A stretch of DNA of 64,000 nucleotides from J054 sp965223095 (GTDB lineage Bacteria > Pseudomonadota > Gammaproteobacteria > Steroidobacterales > GCA-2729495), in the NCBI GenBank assembly GCA_965223095.1, contig OZ244979.1:1860001-1924000 (forward strand), written 5' to 3'. Numbering within the stretch: position 1 is the first letter of the stretch; every line of letters starts with the position of its first letter. The position numbers and the translations under genes are program-made. This document shows, piece by piece, positions 54,842-63,493 of this stretch. Below the pieces are notes generated by a model. That model saw only the letters and a list, made by a program, of their open reading frames with translations. It was not told the DNA's origin and ran no database searches.

Positions 54842-55714
54842 TTATAGCCCATAAATTCGCAAAGCATTCTCCCGCATCAGCTTGCGCCGGACCTCGGGCT
54901 TTAACTCCAAGTCATCAATATCTTCCACCGTTCGTTTAAACGGTAGCACCGGAAAGTCGGTGCCAAAGATGACCTTATCCTGACCAAAACTATTGATGTA
55001 ATGCGTAAAGCTTGCTGGCCAATACTTGGGCCGGTGCGCGTCGCAGCCAATAAAAATGTTCTTATGTTTCCAGGCCATTGCAATCATTTCGTCGTGCCAT
55101 GGAATGCCGACATGAATACCGATTAGCTTCAACTCTGGAAAGTCACAGGCCACGGGATCTAGGGAAATGGGTCGCCCGACACTTTGGCAGGGAAAATCGG
55201 GTGAATACACCATGGACTGCCCGACCTGCATTTGAATTGGCACGCCGAGCTCCCAGCATTTTGCGTAGAAGGGGTAGTACTTGCGGTGGTCGGGAGCCAG
55301 GTCGAACCAATGCGGATACAAGTGGGCGCCGACGAAACCCATATTCGTAACTGCGTCTTCAAAGGCCTTCACGCCCTTCATGCCATCGTAGGGATCAATA
55401 CCGGCAAGCCCGTAAAAGCGATCCGGATACTGTTCACAGGCCTTGGCAACGACCTGGTAGGGCATGTGATAACAACCGGGCAGACCCGGCCGGCCACTGT
55501 GTGCGGCAATGAGAAATGCCTTCTCGATGTTGGCTTCATCAAGCATGGCCAACATTTTTTCCAGGCTAATCGCGGCGTCAACCATGCCTTTGTCGGCATT
55601 CATTTTGCCGGAAAAAAAATCTGTGCCCCAGTTAGGCCGCTGCCGCAGCGCCTCGTCGGTCCATATATTTACGACGGCATCGACAGCTTTGTAATCGTAT
55701 GATTTATCACTCAT
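54842..55714 (-). CDS. Amidohydrolase-family protein
   Basis: 290 residues from ATG 55714 (MSDKSYDYKAVDAVVNIW); the longer frame to 55810 is not credible. Metal-dependent TIM-barrel of the ACMSD/aminocarboxymuconate type: NIGCDAHRPKYW near the C-terminal half, IGIHVGIPWHDE, FGTDFPVLPFKRT. The usual HxH of the first strand is not clear (NIWTDEA), so the metal site may be changed. Decarboxylase or hydrolase in a catabolic pathway with the neighbouring CoA transferase. Confidence 0.75.
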   Translation of the reverse strand: MSDKSYDYKAVDAVVNIWTDEALRQRPNWGTDFFSGKMNADKGMVDAAISLEKMLAMLDEANIEKAFLIAAHSGRPGLPGCYHMPYQVVAKACEQYPDRFYGLAGIDPYDGMKGVKAFEDAVTNMGFVGAHLYPHWFDLAPDHRKYYPFYAKCWELGVPIQMQVGQSMVYSPDFPCQSVGRPISLDPVACDFPELKLIGIHVGIPWHDEMIAMAWKHKNIFIGCDAHRPKYWPASFTHYINSFGQDKVIFGTDFPVLPFKRTVEDIDDLELKPEVRRKLMRENALRIYGL

Positions 55715-55781
55715 TTTGGGTTTTCCAGTCGGGGTTTGACGCTCTCGGGCGTCTTCGAAGTGCGGGAAAGATAGCAGAAAA

Positions 55782-55819
55782 GAGGGGGCAGTGACCCGAA
55801 TTGGGGTCACTGCCCCCTC
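55782..55819. repeat. 16-bp perfect inverted repeat
   Basis: GAGGGGGCAGTGACCC at 55782-55797 with its exact complement at 55804-55819 and a 6-nt loop. Only short T-runs flank it, so it is weak as a terminator. It lies between the amidohydrolase start and the TPP riboswitch. It could be a REP-like or operator element. Confidence 0.75.
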
Positions 55820-55851
55820 ATTTCCGTTCGTAGGCTCGATCGGTTAAATTT

Positions 55852-55945
55852 GCAGCGTCTGAGGGGTGGCCTGCGCAGGCCTGAGATCCATGGCGGAAAC
55901 CCTTTGAACCTGATCCGGTTAGTACCGGCGTAGGAACAGCACATA
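55852..55945 (+). promoter_or_regulatory. Thiamine pyrophosphate (TPP) riboswitch
   Basis: Classic THI-box elements in order: GGGGTGGCC (55863-55871), GGCCTGAGAT (55879-55888), ACCCTTTGAACCTGATCCGGTTAGTACCGGCGTAGGAA (about 55899-55936, given in parts: ACCCTTTGAACCTGATC, then CCGGCGTAGGAA). It sits ~65 bp upstream of the TonB receptor start and would switch off the thiamine uptake operon when TPP is high. The expression platform includes a stretch near the ribosome site. Confidence 0.95.
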
Positions 55946-56008
55946 CGATTTTTCTCCGCGTCGATTGCTACCGGGTCTCTACGAATGAACTTGTGAGAGA
56001 TCCGTGCC

Positions 56009-58162
56009 ATGAAGGTTTTTCGTTTCGCATTTCTATTGCTGCTCAGCGTGGGCGGTTTGCGGTCATGGGCCATTGAACCGACCATGGACGAGATTGTCGT
56101 ATCCGGCTACCGTTCAATCACGCAGTGGGAGCTGGATACCGGTATTAGCCTGCTCGACCGAGCCGGCATCGAAGCGGCCGCCTTATCGCATTTTGAGCAA
56201 CTTGTCTCCTCGGTCCCGAACATGAACTTTTCCGGCGAGGGGTCGCGGGCACGGTATTTTCAACTGCGTGGCGTCGGTGAGCGCGAGCAATACGAAGGCG
56301 CGCCCAATTCATCCACCGGGTTTATCGTGGATGACATCGACCTGTCTGGCATCGGCGGCACATTGGCCAGTTTCGATCTTGAGCAAGTTGAAGTGCTGCG
56401 CGGCCCGCAGAGTACCCGTTACGGTTCAAGCGCTCTGGCCGGCATGGTCTATGTGCAAACGGCGATGCCCGCACAAGAGTTTTCGGCACAAGCAGAAGTT
56501 ATGGCCGCCAACGCCGGTACCCGCGCCGTTGGTTTCGCCCTGGGCGGCGGCTTGCATGACAAGCTATCGGGTCGCATGTCGGTCCATGAGTATCGCGACG
56601 ATGGTTTTCGTCGCAACGCTTTTCTCGGCCGCGACGACACCAATAGGCGCAAAGAGCGCACGCTGCGCGGCAAATTGAATTGGGATATCGGCGATGATTG
56701 GCAGGCGCTGCTAGCGGCCGCTTACCTGGATTTTGCTAACGGCTACGACGCTTTTTCGCTGGACAATGACGATTTGACTTACTCGGATGAGCCCGGTGCA
56801 GATCGACAAAAAACCAAGGCTGCTTCATTACGAGTCACGGGTCCGTGGCAAGACTGGGCGGAATTCGTCAGCATATCCAGCATTGCACACACGGCTATCG
56901 AATTTGCCTACGACGGTGATTGGGTCAACGAAGATTTCTGGCTGCCGGTGGTCTATGACTTTCGTTACCGCAATCCGCGTGATCGCGAGAGCCTTAGCCA
57001 AGAGATCCGCTGGGTTTCGCGCCCAGCGGGGCGTCTCTTGCGCGGCAGTACCGATTGGGTAGTCGGCCTATATGCCCGGCGCTTGCAAGAAGATAATGAA
57101 ATAGACAGTACCGGTGACTACATTGAGGCGGCGGTGGGCTGCGATCCTGGTTTTTGCGTCACTGATCGCCAGATCGCCAGCCGCTATCGTGCGGATAATC
57201 TGGCGATGTTCTTCGGTCTTGATGCGCGGCTAAGCCATCGCCTGGGCCTATCCGCGGGCCTGCGTGCTGAACATTGGGATGCTGACTATGCGGACGACTG
57301 GCTTGATAACGGTGTATTCGGCGGCCCGGTCAGGGCTCGCAATCACTTCGCGCCGAGTGAGACGATGCTGGGCGGTCATTTGGCCTTAAGCTATGAATGG
57401 CCGCGTGGAACGCGCAGCTATGCGCGCATCGCGCGCGGGTTCAAAGCCGGGGGCTTCAACCCATCCCTGGCATCCCTGGGTGCATCGCCCAATGCACCGG
57501 GGCCGGAGTTCGTCACCTATGCGCCGGAATTCCTATGGAACTATGAGCTGGGTACCCGTGCCCAGTCGCGTGATGGTGGGTTAATCGGCGAGTTCACGGT
57601 CTTCTATATGGATCGCGACGACGCACAAATGAGCCAGTCGGAGCAAACAGATCTGGCCGACCCCAATACATTCGTCTTTGTGACCGGCAACGGTGCCGCA
57701 AGCGTTTATGGCGTGGAAGCCTCGTTGCAATGGCGATTCAACGATCGTTGGCGATTTGATGGCCTGCTGGGGCTGCTCGGCTCTGATATCGACGCATGGT
57801 CTGTGCGCGAGAGCGTTGTGGGTCGTGATCTTGCCCATGCGCCGAACTACACCCTCAGTCTGGGCGCAAGTTGGACGGGTGCAAACGGTTGGTTTGCCCG
57901 CTTCGATACGAATGTCGTCGATGGTTTCTACTTCGACATTAGCCATGATCAAAAATCCAAGGACTATTGGCTGGCCAATCTTCGCTTTGGCAAACGCTGG
58001 GACGCCTGGTCAGTCGCTTTATGGGGTCGAAACGTCTTTGACCAAAACTATGCAACCCGGGGATTCTATTTTGGCAATGAGCCGCCCGCATTTACGCAGC
58101 GTTTGTACACGAAATTTGGCGATCCGCGGCAATTAGGAATCAGTGTTGCTTATCAGTATTAG
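56009..58162 (+). CDS. TonB-dependent outer-membrane receptor, thiamine or precursor uptake
   Basis: 717 residues. Signal peptide to ~residue 25 (LLLLSVGGLRSWA), TonB-box-like DEIVVSGYR, plug domain (residues ~40-150 with FQLRGVGEREQYEG and VEVLRGPQSTRYG), then a 22-strand barrel ending LGISVAYQY. The TPP riboswitch directly upstream and the YkoF-like and PnuT-like genes downstream make thiamine or a precursor (HMP, thiazole) the likely ligand. The stop lies 2 bp before the YkoF frame. Confidence 0.9.
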   Translation: MKVFRFAFLLLLSVGGLRSWAIEPTMDEIVVSGYRSITQWELDTGISLLDRAGIEAAALSHFEQLVSSVPNMNFSGEGSRARYFQLRGVGEREQYEGAPNSSTGFIVDDIDLSGIGGTLASFDLEQVEVLRGPQSTRYGSSALAGMVYVQTAMPAQEFSAQAEVMAANAGTRAVGFALGGGLHDKLSGRMSVHEYRDDGFRRNAFLGRDDTNRRKERTLRGKLNWDIGDDWQALLAAAYLDFANGYDAFSLDNDDLTYSDEPGADRQKTKAASLRVTGPWQDWAEFVSISSIAHTAIEFAYDGDWVNEDFWLPVVYDFRYRNPRDRESLSQEIRWVSRPAGRLLRGSTDWVVGLYARRLQEDNEIDSTGDYIEAAVGCDPGFCVTDRQIASRYRADNLAMFFGLDARLSHRLGLSAGLRAEHWDADYADDWLDNGVFGGPVRARNHFAPSETMLGGHLALSYEWPRGTRSYARIARGFKAGGFNPSLASLGASPNAPGPEFVTYAPEFLWNYELGTRAQSRDGGLIGEFTVFYMDRDDAQMSQSEQTDLADPNTFVFVTGNGAASVYGVEASLQWRFNDRWRFDGLLGLLGSDIDAWSVRESVVGRDLAHAPNYTLSLGASWTGANGWFARFDTNVVDGFYFDISHDQKSKDYWLANLRFGKRWDAWSVALWGRNVFDQNYATRGFYFGNEPPAFTQRLYTKFGDPRQLGISVAYQY

Positions 58163-58164
58163 CT

Positions 58165-58449
58165 TTGCAAAGGGAGAGCGTTATCAGAATCACAGCCGAG
58201 ATTAGTCTGTACCCGTTGAACGAAGGATTTGTCGCCGACATCCGCGAGTTCATTCAGCTGTTGCGTGAACGACTGGATATCGAGCTGGTGACGAATCAAA
58301 TGAGCACCCAGTTAACCGGCGAATACGACGCGGTCACCGGCGCCTTACAAAGCTGTATGCGTCAAAGCATGGAGCACCATGGCACCCTGGTGTTCGTCGT
58401 GAAATACGTGAACGCAGACCTAGATATTGCCGGCGAACCGCTGCTTTGA
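58165..58449 (+). CDS. YkoF-like thiamine/HMP-binding protein
   Basis: Up to 94 residues. The TEISLYPLNEGFVADI start and MSTQLTGEYDAV motif match the YkoF/thiamin-binding ferredoxin-like fold. The first in-frame codon is TTG 58165, but the good ribosome site GGGAG (58172-58176) lies downstream of it; the codon at normal spacing is ATC 58183, so the real start may be non-canonical. Immediately after the TonB receptor. Role: periplasmic or cytoplasmic binding of thiamine or HMP. Confidence 0.8.
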   Translation: MQRESVIRITAEISLYPLNEGFVADIREFIQLLRERLDIELVTNQMSTQLTGEYDAVTGALQSCMRQSMEHHGTLVFVVKYVNADLDIAGEPLL

Positions 58450-58683
58450 GCGGTCGTCATAAAAATACTTCTCTATAGCTGGGTACCACGAGATGTCTAG
58501 TCAAGTGCCGCCCTGTGGCCAGAATCCGTTCCGCAGCCGCGACAAGATTTTCTGGTTGCCCCCGTCGGCCGTTGCCCCATTGCGGGTAACTCATTCATCC
58601 ATGCCGGCTAGCTGCCGGCCATCGCTGTTGACCGAATATCGCGCGTCCCAAGCCGGCAGTCACCATGGAATGCTGGCAGAACA

Positions 58684-59322
58684 ATGACTTCAGCCTGGGA
58701 AATAGCGGCCGTTGTGTTGGCATTGCTGTACTTGATATTCGCAATACGGCAAAACATTTTGTGCTGGGCCGCGGCCATGGGCAGCACCATGATTTACATG
58801 TTTGTCATGTATAACGCGGCACTCTATATGGAGTCCGCATTACAGATCTTCTATCTAGCGATGGCGATTTTTGGCTGGTGGTCATGGCGGGTTAACGCCA
58901 CGTCCACAGAACCCGCCGTGTCCGCCATGAGCAAAGCGGTCAAATCGGCCGGTGATGACCTTGAATTTACACCACTTAAAGTGCAGACGCGGCCTTGGCA
59001 GTTTCACGCCAGGATGGCATCCATTATCTGCCTCTTGACAGCGGGCAGTGGTTTTCTGCTGTCGCGCTACAGTGACGCGGCGCTGCCCTTTGCCGATGCT
59101 TTTACCACTTGGGCAGCCATCGTAACGACTTATATGGTGGCTAAGAAAATACTAGAGAATTGGCTCTACTGGTTTGTGATCGACACGATTTCGGTTTTTC
59201 TTTACATCAACCGAGGCCTGTATTTAACGGCGGCGCTTTTTGTCGTGTATTTGGTTTTGATTGTGCTCGGTTACCGCGCATGGAAACGGAGCATGGTGGG
59301 CAAGGCCACAGTGCCTGCTTAG
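58684..59322 (+). CDS. pnuT: PnuC/PnuT-family vitamin transporter
   Basis: 212 residues, predicted seven transmembrane helices. Family hallmarks FGWWSWR (~residue 65), TTWAAIVTTYMVAKKILENWLYWFVIDTIS (~140-170; the ENW and WxVID residues contact the substrate ring in PnuC) and the terminal basic tail. PnuT members carry thiamine; the TPP riboswitch upstream supports that over nicotinamide riboside. A 234-bp gap separates it from the YkoF gene; no other gene is certain in that gap. Confidence 0.88.
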   Translation: MTSAWEIAAVVLALLYLIFAIRQNILCWAAAMGSTMIYMFVMYNAALYMESALQIFYLAMAIFGWWSWRVNATSTEPAVSAMSKAVKSAGDDLEFTPLKVQTRPWQFHARMASIICLLTAGSGFLLSRYSDAALPFADAFTTWAAIVTTYMVAKKILENWLYWFVIDTISVFLYINRGLYLTAALFVVYLVLIVLGYRAWKRSMVGKATVPA

Positions 59323-59382
59323 CGGCCGGCTACTTAGTGTTTCGTCGGCCTGACTATCGGTAATAAGCTTGGGTCCCGTCAT

Positions 59383-59428
59383 GCTATTTTCTGGCCGTGT
59401 TCGTATAGACCGCCAGCCAGAAAATAGC
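59383..59428. repeat. 13-bp perfect inverted repeat downstream of thiamine operon
   Basis: GCTATTTTCTGGC (59383-59395) and GCCAGAAAATAGC (59416-59428), loop 20 nt. A possible terminator stem for the thiamine operon, though without a T-run, or an operator for the wecB gene that follows. Confidence 0.65.
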
Positions 59429-59568
59429 TTGTTACTGTTAAATTCAAGTGCCCGATAGGCAGTCTTTTGAGCTTTCGCTGTGCCAATACCTATTGTGTGC
59501 TCCAGCGACTTGTTCGGATCATGTGACTGTGCGAGCCTTGCTCAGCTTTTCAGAGCTGGTGGCCATTT

Positions 59569-60669
59569 ATGACCAAAGCGAGCATCCACTTAATCGCAGC
59601 CGCGCGACCCAATTTCATGAAGGTTGCGCCCCTCTATCATGCGCTGGCGGCAGCACCCGGCTTCGAGGTGCGACTGGTGCATACCGGTCAACACTATGAC
59701 GCGAATATGTCGGATGCCTTTTTTACGGATCTGCGACTACCGCAGCCGCAGTTTCATCTAGGCGTCGGCAGCGGCAGTCACGCCGAGCAAACTGGCCACA
59801 CGATGATCGAGTACGAAAAGGTTTGCCTCGCCGAACAGCCTGATTGTGTCGTTGTCGTGGGTGATGTGAATGCCACGGTGGCGGTGGCTTTGGTTTGCAC
59901 TAAGTTGCATGTGCCTATCGTCCATCTAGAAGCGGGTTTACGCAGCCGGGATCGCAGCATGCCCGAAGAAATCAATCGTCTGGTTACAGATTCCGTGGCG
60001 GATTTGTTGTGGACGCCATCACCCGATGGAGATGAAAATCTTCGGGCTGAAGGTGTCCCGGCAAACAAGATCGAGTTCGTTGGCAATATCATGCTGGATT
60101 CCTTCGAGATGCTCCGCGAGAAGATCGATGCTGATAAGACGCGTGAAGAATTGGGTCTGGAACCCGAGAACTACGGCGTCGTGACCTTGCATCGGCCGGC
60201 GAATGTTGATGACCCTGATGTTTTGGCGGTGTTGGTGGATCAGCTGCTGAAGGCGGCAAGCAAGATGACATTGGCGTTTCCCGTGCACCCGCGAACGCGC
60301 GCGCGATTACAGGCGACTGGCTTGATTGATCGCTTGTCAGCCGATTCGAATATTCGCTTAATCGAGCCGCTAGGCTACATTCAGTTCATGAATTTGGTGA
60401 CCGCCACTAGTGTGGCGATCACCGATTCGGGCGGGCTCCAGGAGGAAACCACCTACCTTGGCATTCCCTGTATCACCTTGAGGCCCAATACTGAGCGGCC
60501 CATTACCATCACCGAAGGGACGAATCAATTGGCACAGCCCGCGGAGCTGGGTGCACGGTTGGCTGAGCTGTTCTCGGGTCAGCGGGCCGCCGGCGGTAAA
60601 CCGGACCTTTGGGATGGCCGCACGGCCGCGCGGTGCGTTGAGAGTTTGCGTCGGTTCTTGCAGATCTAG
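59569..60669 (+). CDS. wecB: UDP-N-acetylglucosamine 2-epimerase (non-hydrolysing)
   Basis: 366 residues. Two Rossmann-like domains (GT-B). Characteristic AARPNFMKVAPLYHAL, VHTGQHYDANMS, HLEAGLRSRDRSMPEEINR, SDSGGLQEETTYLGIPCITLRPNTERP blocks. Makes UDP-ManNAc for surface polysaccharide. It is a lone gene of that type here, followed by a TPR lipoprotein, so it may begin an exopolysaccharide locus continuing beyond the window. Confidence 0.95.
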   Translation: MTKASIHLIAAARPNFMKVAPLYHALAAAPGFEVRLVHTGQHYDANMSDAFFTDLRLPQPQFHLGVGSGSHAEQTGHTMIEYEKVCLAEQPDCVVVVGDVNATVAVALVCTKLHVPIVHLEAGLRSRDRSMPEEINRLVTDSVADLLWTPSPDGDENLRAEGVPANKIEFVGNIMLDSFEMLREKIDADKTREELGLEPENYGVVTLHRPANVDDPDVLAVLVDQLLKAASKMTLAFPVHPRTRARLQATGLIDRLSADSNIRLIEPLGYIQFMNLVTATSVAITDSGGLQEETTYLGIPCITLRPNTERPITITEGTNQLAQPAELGARLAELFSGQRAAGGKPDLWDGRTAARCVESLRRFLQI

Positions 60670-60898
60670 GGGCTGGCTGGCCCCAGTCGGTCGGGCGACC
60701 TGATTCAATATTGAGTCTCAGCCGGGTTAATTACAAAAATGCTAGCGTCGAACAGCCGCAAAACACGATATGCTCGGTTTTTGCGGACTTGGATCGCGGC
60801 GCTCGCCAAGCATTTCGCGCCATCGGTGGACGGTGAAATACTCGGCGAAACAGGCCTAGTTCTTTGTTAGAAACAACCCCCATCGGGAATTGTGCATT

Positions 60899-63274
60899 AT
60901 GAAAGTCAATAGAATTGTTCTCTTAACGTTTGTGACCCTGTTTGTGGCAGCTTGCGGCTCACCTGAGCAGCGGGCGGCCGATCACCTGGTTAAGGCTGAA
61001 GCGTTGCTGGCCAGTGGGGACTTGGTCAAGGCCAAGCTAGAGGCGCAAAACGCCGCGCAAATAGAGCCACGCAACGCCAAGGCAAGACTATTGCTGGCGG
61101 AGCTGGCCGAGCAAGAGGGTGATCTTCGTAACGCCGTAGGCCACTTGCTGGTGGCCATAGATGCAGACCCGAGTTTGCTTGAAGCGCGAGTGCGTCTTGG
61201 GAATTTCTATTTCTTGGGCCGCGCCACCGAACAAGCCGCAGAGCAAGCCGCTAAGGCTATGGAACTGGCTCCGGATGATCCGGAAGTCCGGCTACTGAAT
61301 GCACGCGTCAAGTTTTTGCAAGGCGATCGCGCGGCCGCGGCCAGTGAAGCGGAGCAGGCCCTGGCGACCGACCCTGCTTTGGTGGATGCCATCATGTTCA
61401 AGGCGGGCTTGGCCGGAGAGCGAGAAAATTGGGAGGAGGCGTTTGCGATCGTCGAGGACGGCTTATCTAAGGTCGCCGTGGAAGACTCTCAGCCACTGCG
61501 CCAATTTCGAGTTCAGCTAATGCGCCGCACAGGCCGCCAAGATGAAGTCGAAGCTGACATTTTGGGGCTCATCGACGACTTTCCAGAAGAGGAGGCTTAT
61601 CAGTACGCGCTAGTGCAGTACTACATGCAGGAGGATGAGTCTGATAAGGCTGAAGCTCTGATGCGTCGAATCGCGGCGAAGGATCCGAGCGACACCGAGC
61701 GGCAACTGAACCTTGCCCGCTATTTAGCCAACGCAAAAGGCTTCGACGCCACTGAAGAGTTTCTTACCTCGGCAGTGGCCGCCCAGCCAGAAGCCTTAGC
61801 ACTGCGTGCCGCGCTCGGCCGGTTGTATGAGTCAAACAAGCAGGCCGACAAGGCGATGAGTGTGTATCGCGATGTGGTGGCGCAGGCACCGCGGAGCGAA
61901 GAAGGCTTTAACGTCCGCAATCGAATGGTGGCGATGCACATCGCCGCGGAGGAACTCGATGACGCGCGCGAGGCCGTGGATTCCATCTTGACGGATGCTC
62001 CCGACAACGCGGGCGCATTACTGTATAGCGCTGCTTTCGCCTATGTAGATCAAGATTTCGATTCAGCCATTGCTGATTTGCGGGTACTGCTGCGCAAAGA
62101 AGAGGCCTCTGAACCTGGTTTGTTGCTGCTCGCGCGGTCCTATACACGCTCTGGTGACACAGCTTTGGCGCAAGACGCTTATCGCAGATTGCTGGCCATT
62201 AATCCTAAGCATCCTGAAGCCCCGGGAGAGTTGGCGAATTTGCTGGCACGCCAGGGCGATGCTGCCGAAGCAGAATCGGTATTGCGCGCGCGTTTGGAAG
62301 TTGACCCTGAGGATGCCGGCGCGGCTTCGGGGCTGATTCAAACCTTGCTTGCTCAACAAGATCTTGAGGCGGCTGAGTCCGAGGCGCGCAAGCTGGTGGA
62401 GATGAATGAAAACAATGCCTTGGCACAGTTCCAGCTGGGCCGCGTGATGCAGGCTAAGGAATCGCCCGCGGAGGCCATTGGCGCATACAAGGCGACGTTG
62501 GCCGAGAATCCCCGTGCCACCGCTGCGTTGCAGGGTTTGGCCGGTGTATTGCTGCAAGACGGGCGCGGCGCGGAAGCCTTGAGCTTTTTGCAACAACATC
62601 GCCAGGAGAACCCTGATCTCATAGAGGTTCGATTTATAGAGGGCGCTGTTCACGCGCAGCTAGGCGACAAACAAGCGGCGCGGCAGGCCTATACGGATGT
62701 TTTGGCGGAATCTCCCAAAGCCGTGCGGGCCTACACCGCCTTGGCTGGACTGGAAGATGAATTTGCCGAGCGTATCGAAATTCTAGAGCGTGGTTTTAAT
62801 GCCGTGCCCGACAATGCGCAAATCGGTTTGTTACTGGCCTCCACCTTAGAGCGCGAGGAGCGCTGGGACGAGGCCATTCCCGTCTACGAGAAATTATTGG
62901 TAGCGAACTCGGAGAACCTGGTTGCGGTCAATAACCTGGCCGCGCTATTGCTTGATCGACGTGATGACGCGACCAGCCATGAGCGCGCTTTGAAGCTGGC
63001 CCTAGAGTTGCGTGATACGGATCAGCCGGCATTGCTTGATACCGTGGGATGGGCCTATTACCGTAACAATGACTACGCCAATGCCGTGCGCTACCTCGAG
63101 CGAGCCGTGGCCAGTGCCGGCGACGTACCGATTCTTCGCTACCACCTCGGCATGGCGTACGCGGCAAACAACAATCCCGTGGGCGCCAAGCAGGAATTGG
63201 AACGGGCGATAGCTGAAGCCAAGACTGCTTTTGACGGCATTGAAGATGCGCAGGCAAAGCTGGCTGAGCTGTAA
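60899..63274 (+). CDS. Long TPR-repeat lipoprotein (PrsT/BcsC-like array)
   Basis: 791 residues from ATG 60899 (the 60890 start only adds MCI). Lipobox FVAAC, Cys19. About 20 TPR units fill the rest (AADHLVKAEALLASGDLVKAKLEAQ, then LGRLYESNKQADKAMSVYRDVV, AMAYAANNNPVGAKQELERAI). Such TPR lipoproteins often accompany exopolysaccharide or PEP-CTERM systems, but I see no PEP-CTERM signal or exosortase here. Probably outer-membrane assembly scaffold. Confidence 0.85.
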   Translation: MKVNRIVLLTFVTLFVAACGSPEQRAADHLVKAEALLASGDLVKAKLEAQNAAQIEPRNAKARLLLAELAEQEGDLRNAVGHLLVAIDADPSLLEARVRLGNFYFLGRATEQAAEQAAKAMELAPDDPEVRLLNARVKFLQGDRAAAASEAEQALATDPALVDAIMFKAGLAGERENWEEAFAIVEDGLSKVAVEDSQPLRQFRVQLMRRTGRQDEVEADILGLIDDFPEEEAYQYALVQYYMQEDESDKAEALMRRIAAKDPSDTERQLNLARYLANAKGFDATEEFLTSAVAAQPEALALRAALGRLYESNKQADKAMSVYRDVVAQAPRSEEGFNVRNRMVAMHIAAEELDDAREAVDSILTDAPDNAGALLYSAAFAYVDQDFDSAIADLRVLLRKEEASEPGLLLLARSYTRSGDTALAQDAYRRLLAINPKHPEAPGELANLLARQGDAAEAESVLRARLEVDPEDAGAASGLIQTLLAQQDLEAAESEARKLVEMNENNALAQFQLGRVMQAKESPAEAIGAYKATLAENPRATAALQGLAGVLLQDGRGAEALSFLQQHRQENPDLIEVRFIEGAVHAQLGDKQAARQAYTDVLAESPKAVRAYTALAGLEDEFAERIEILERGFNAVPDNAQIGLLLASTLEREERWDEAIPVYEKLLVANSENLVAVNNLAALLLDRRDDATSHERALKLALELRDTDQPALLDTVGWAYYRNNDYANAVRYLERAVASAGDVPILRYHLGMAYAANNNPVGAKQELERAIAEAKTAFDGIEDAQAKLAEL

Positions 63275-63493
63275 TCAATTGCGCCATCGCTCGCCTGTGG
63301 TTTTTGCATTATTTTGTCATCTATTCCGGGCGGGATAGATCAGGCGAGGTCCAGACGATTTTAGCCATTGAGTAGTGGTGGACTTCGCTTGACTATTGCC
63401 TATGTCGTTTCGTTCTTCAAATGTCTCATCTTCTGCCGAATGACATGCCTTGCGAAGTTACGGCTATCCACGTCGAGGTAGCCGGAGTTTCCT

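Noticed and set aside
58493..58687. 64-codon plus-strand frame ending in ATGA overlap with pnuT
   Set aside because: Position is suggestive but composition looks random; no family. Kept out as not supported.
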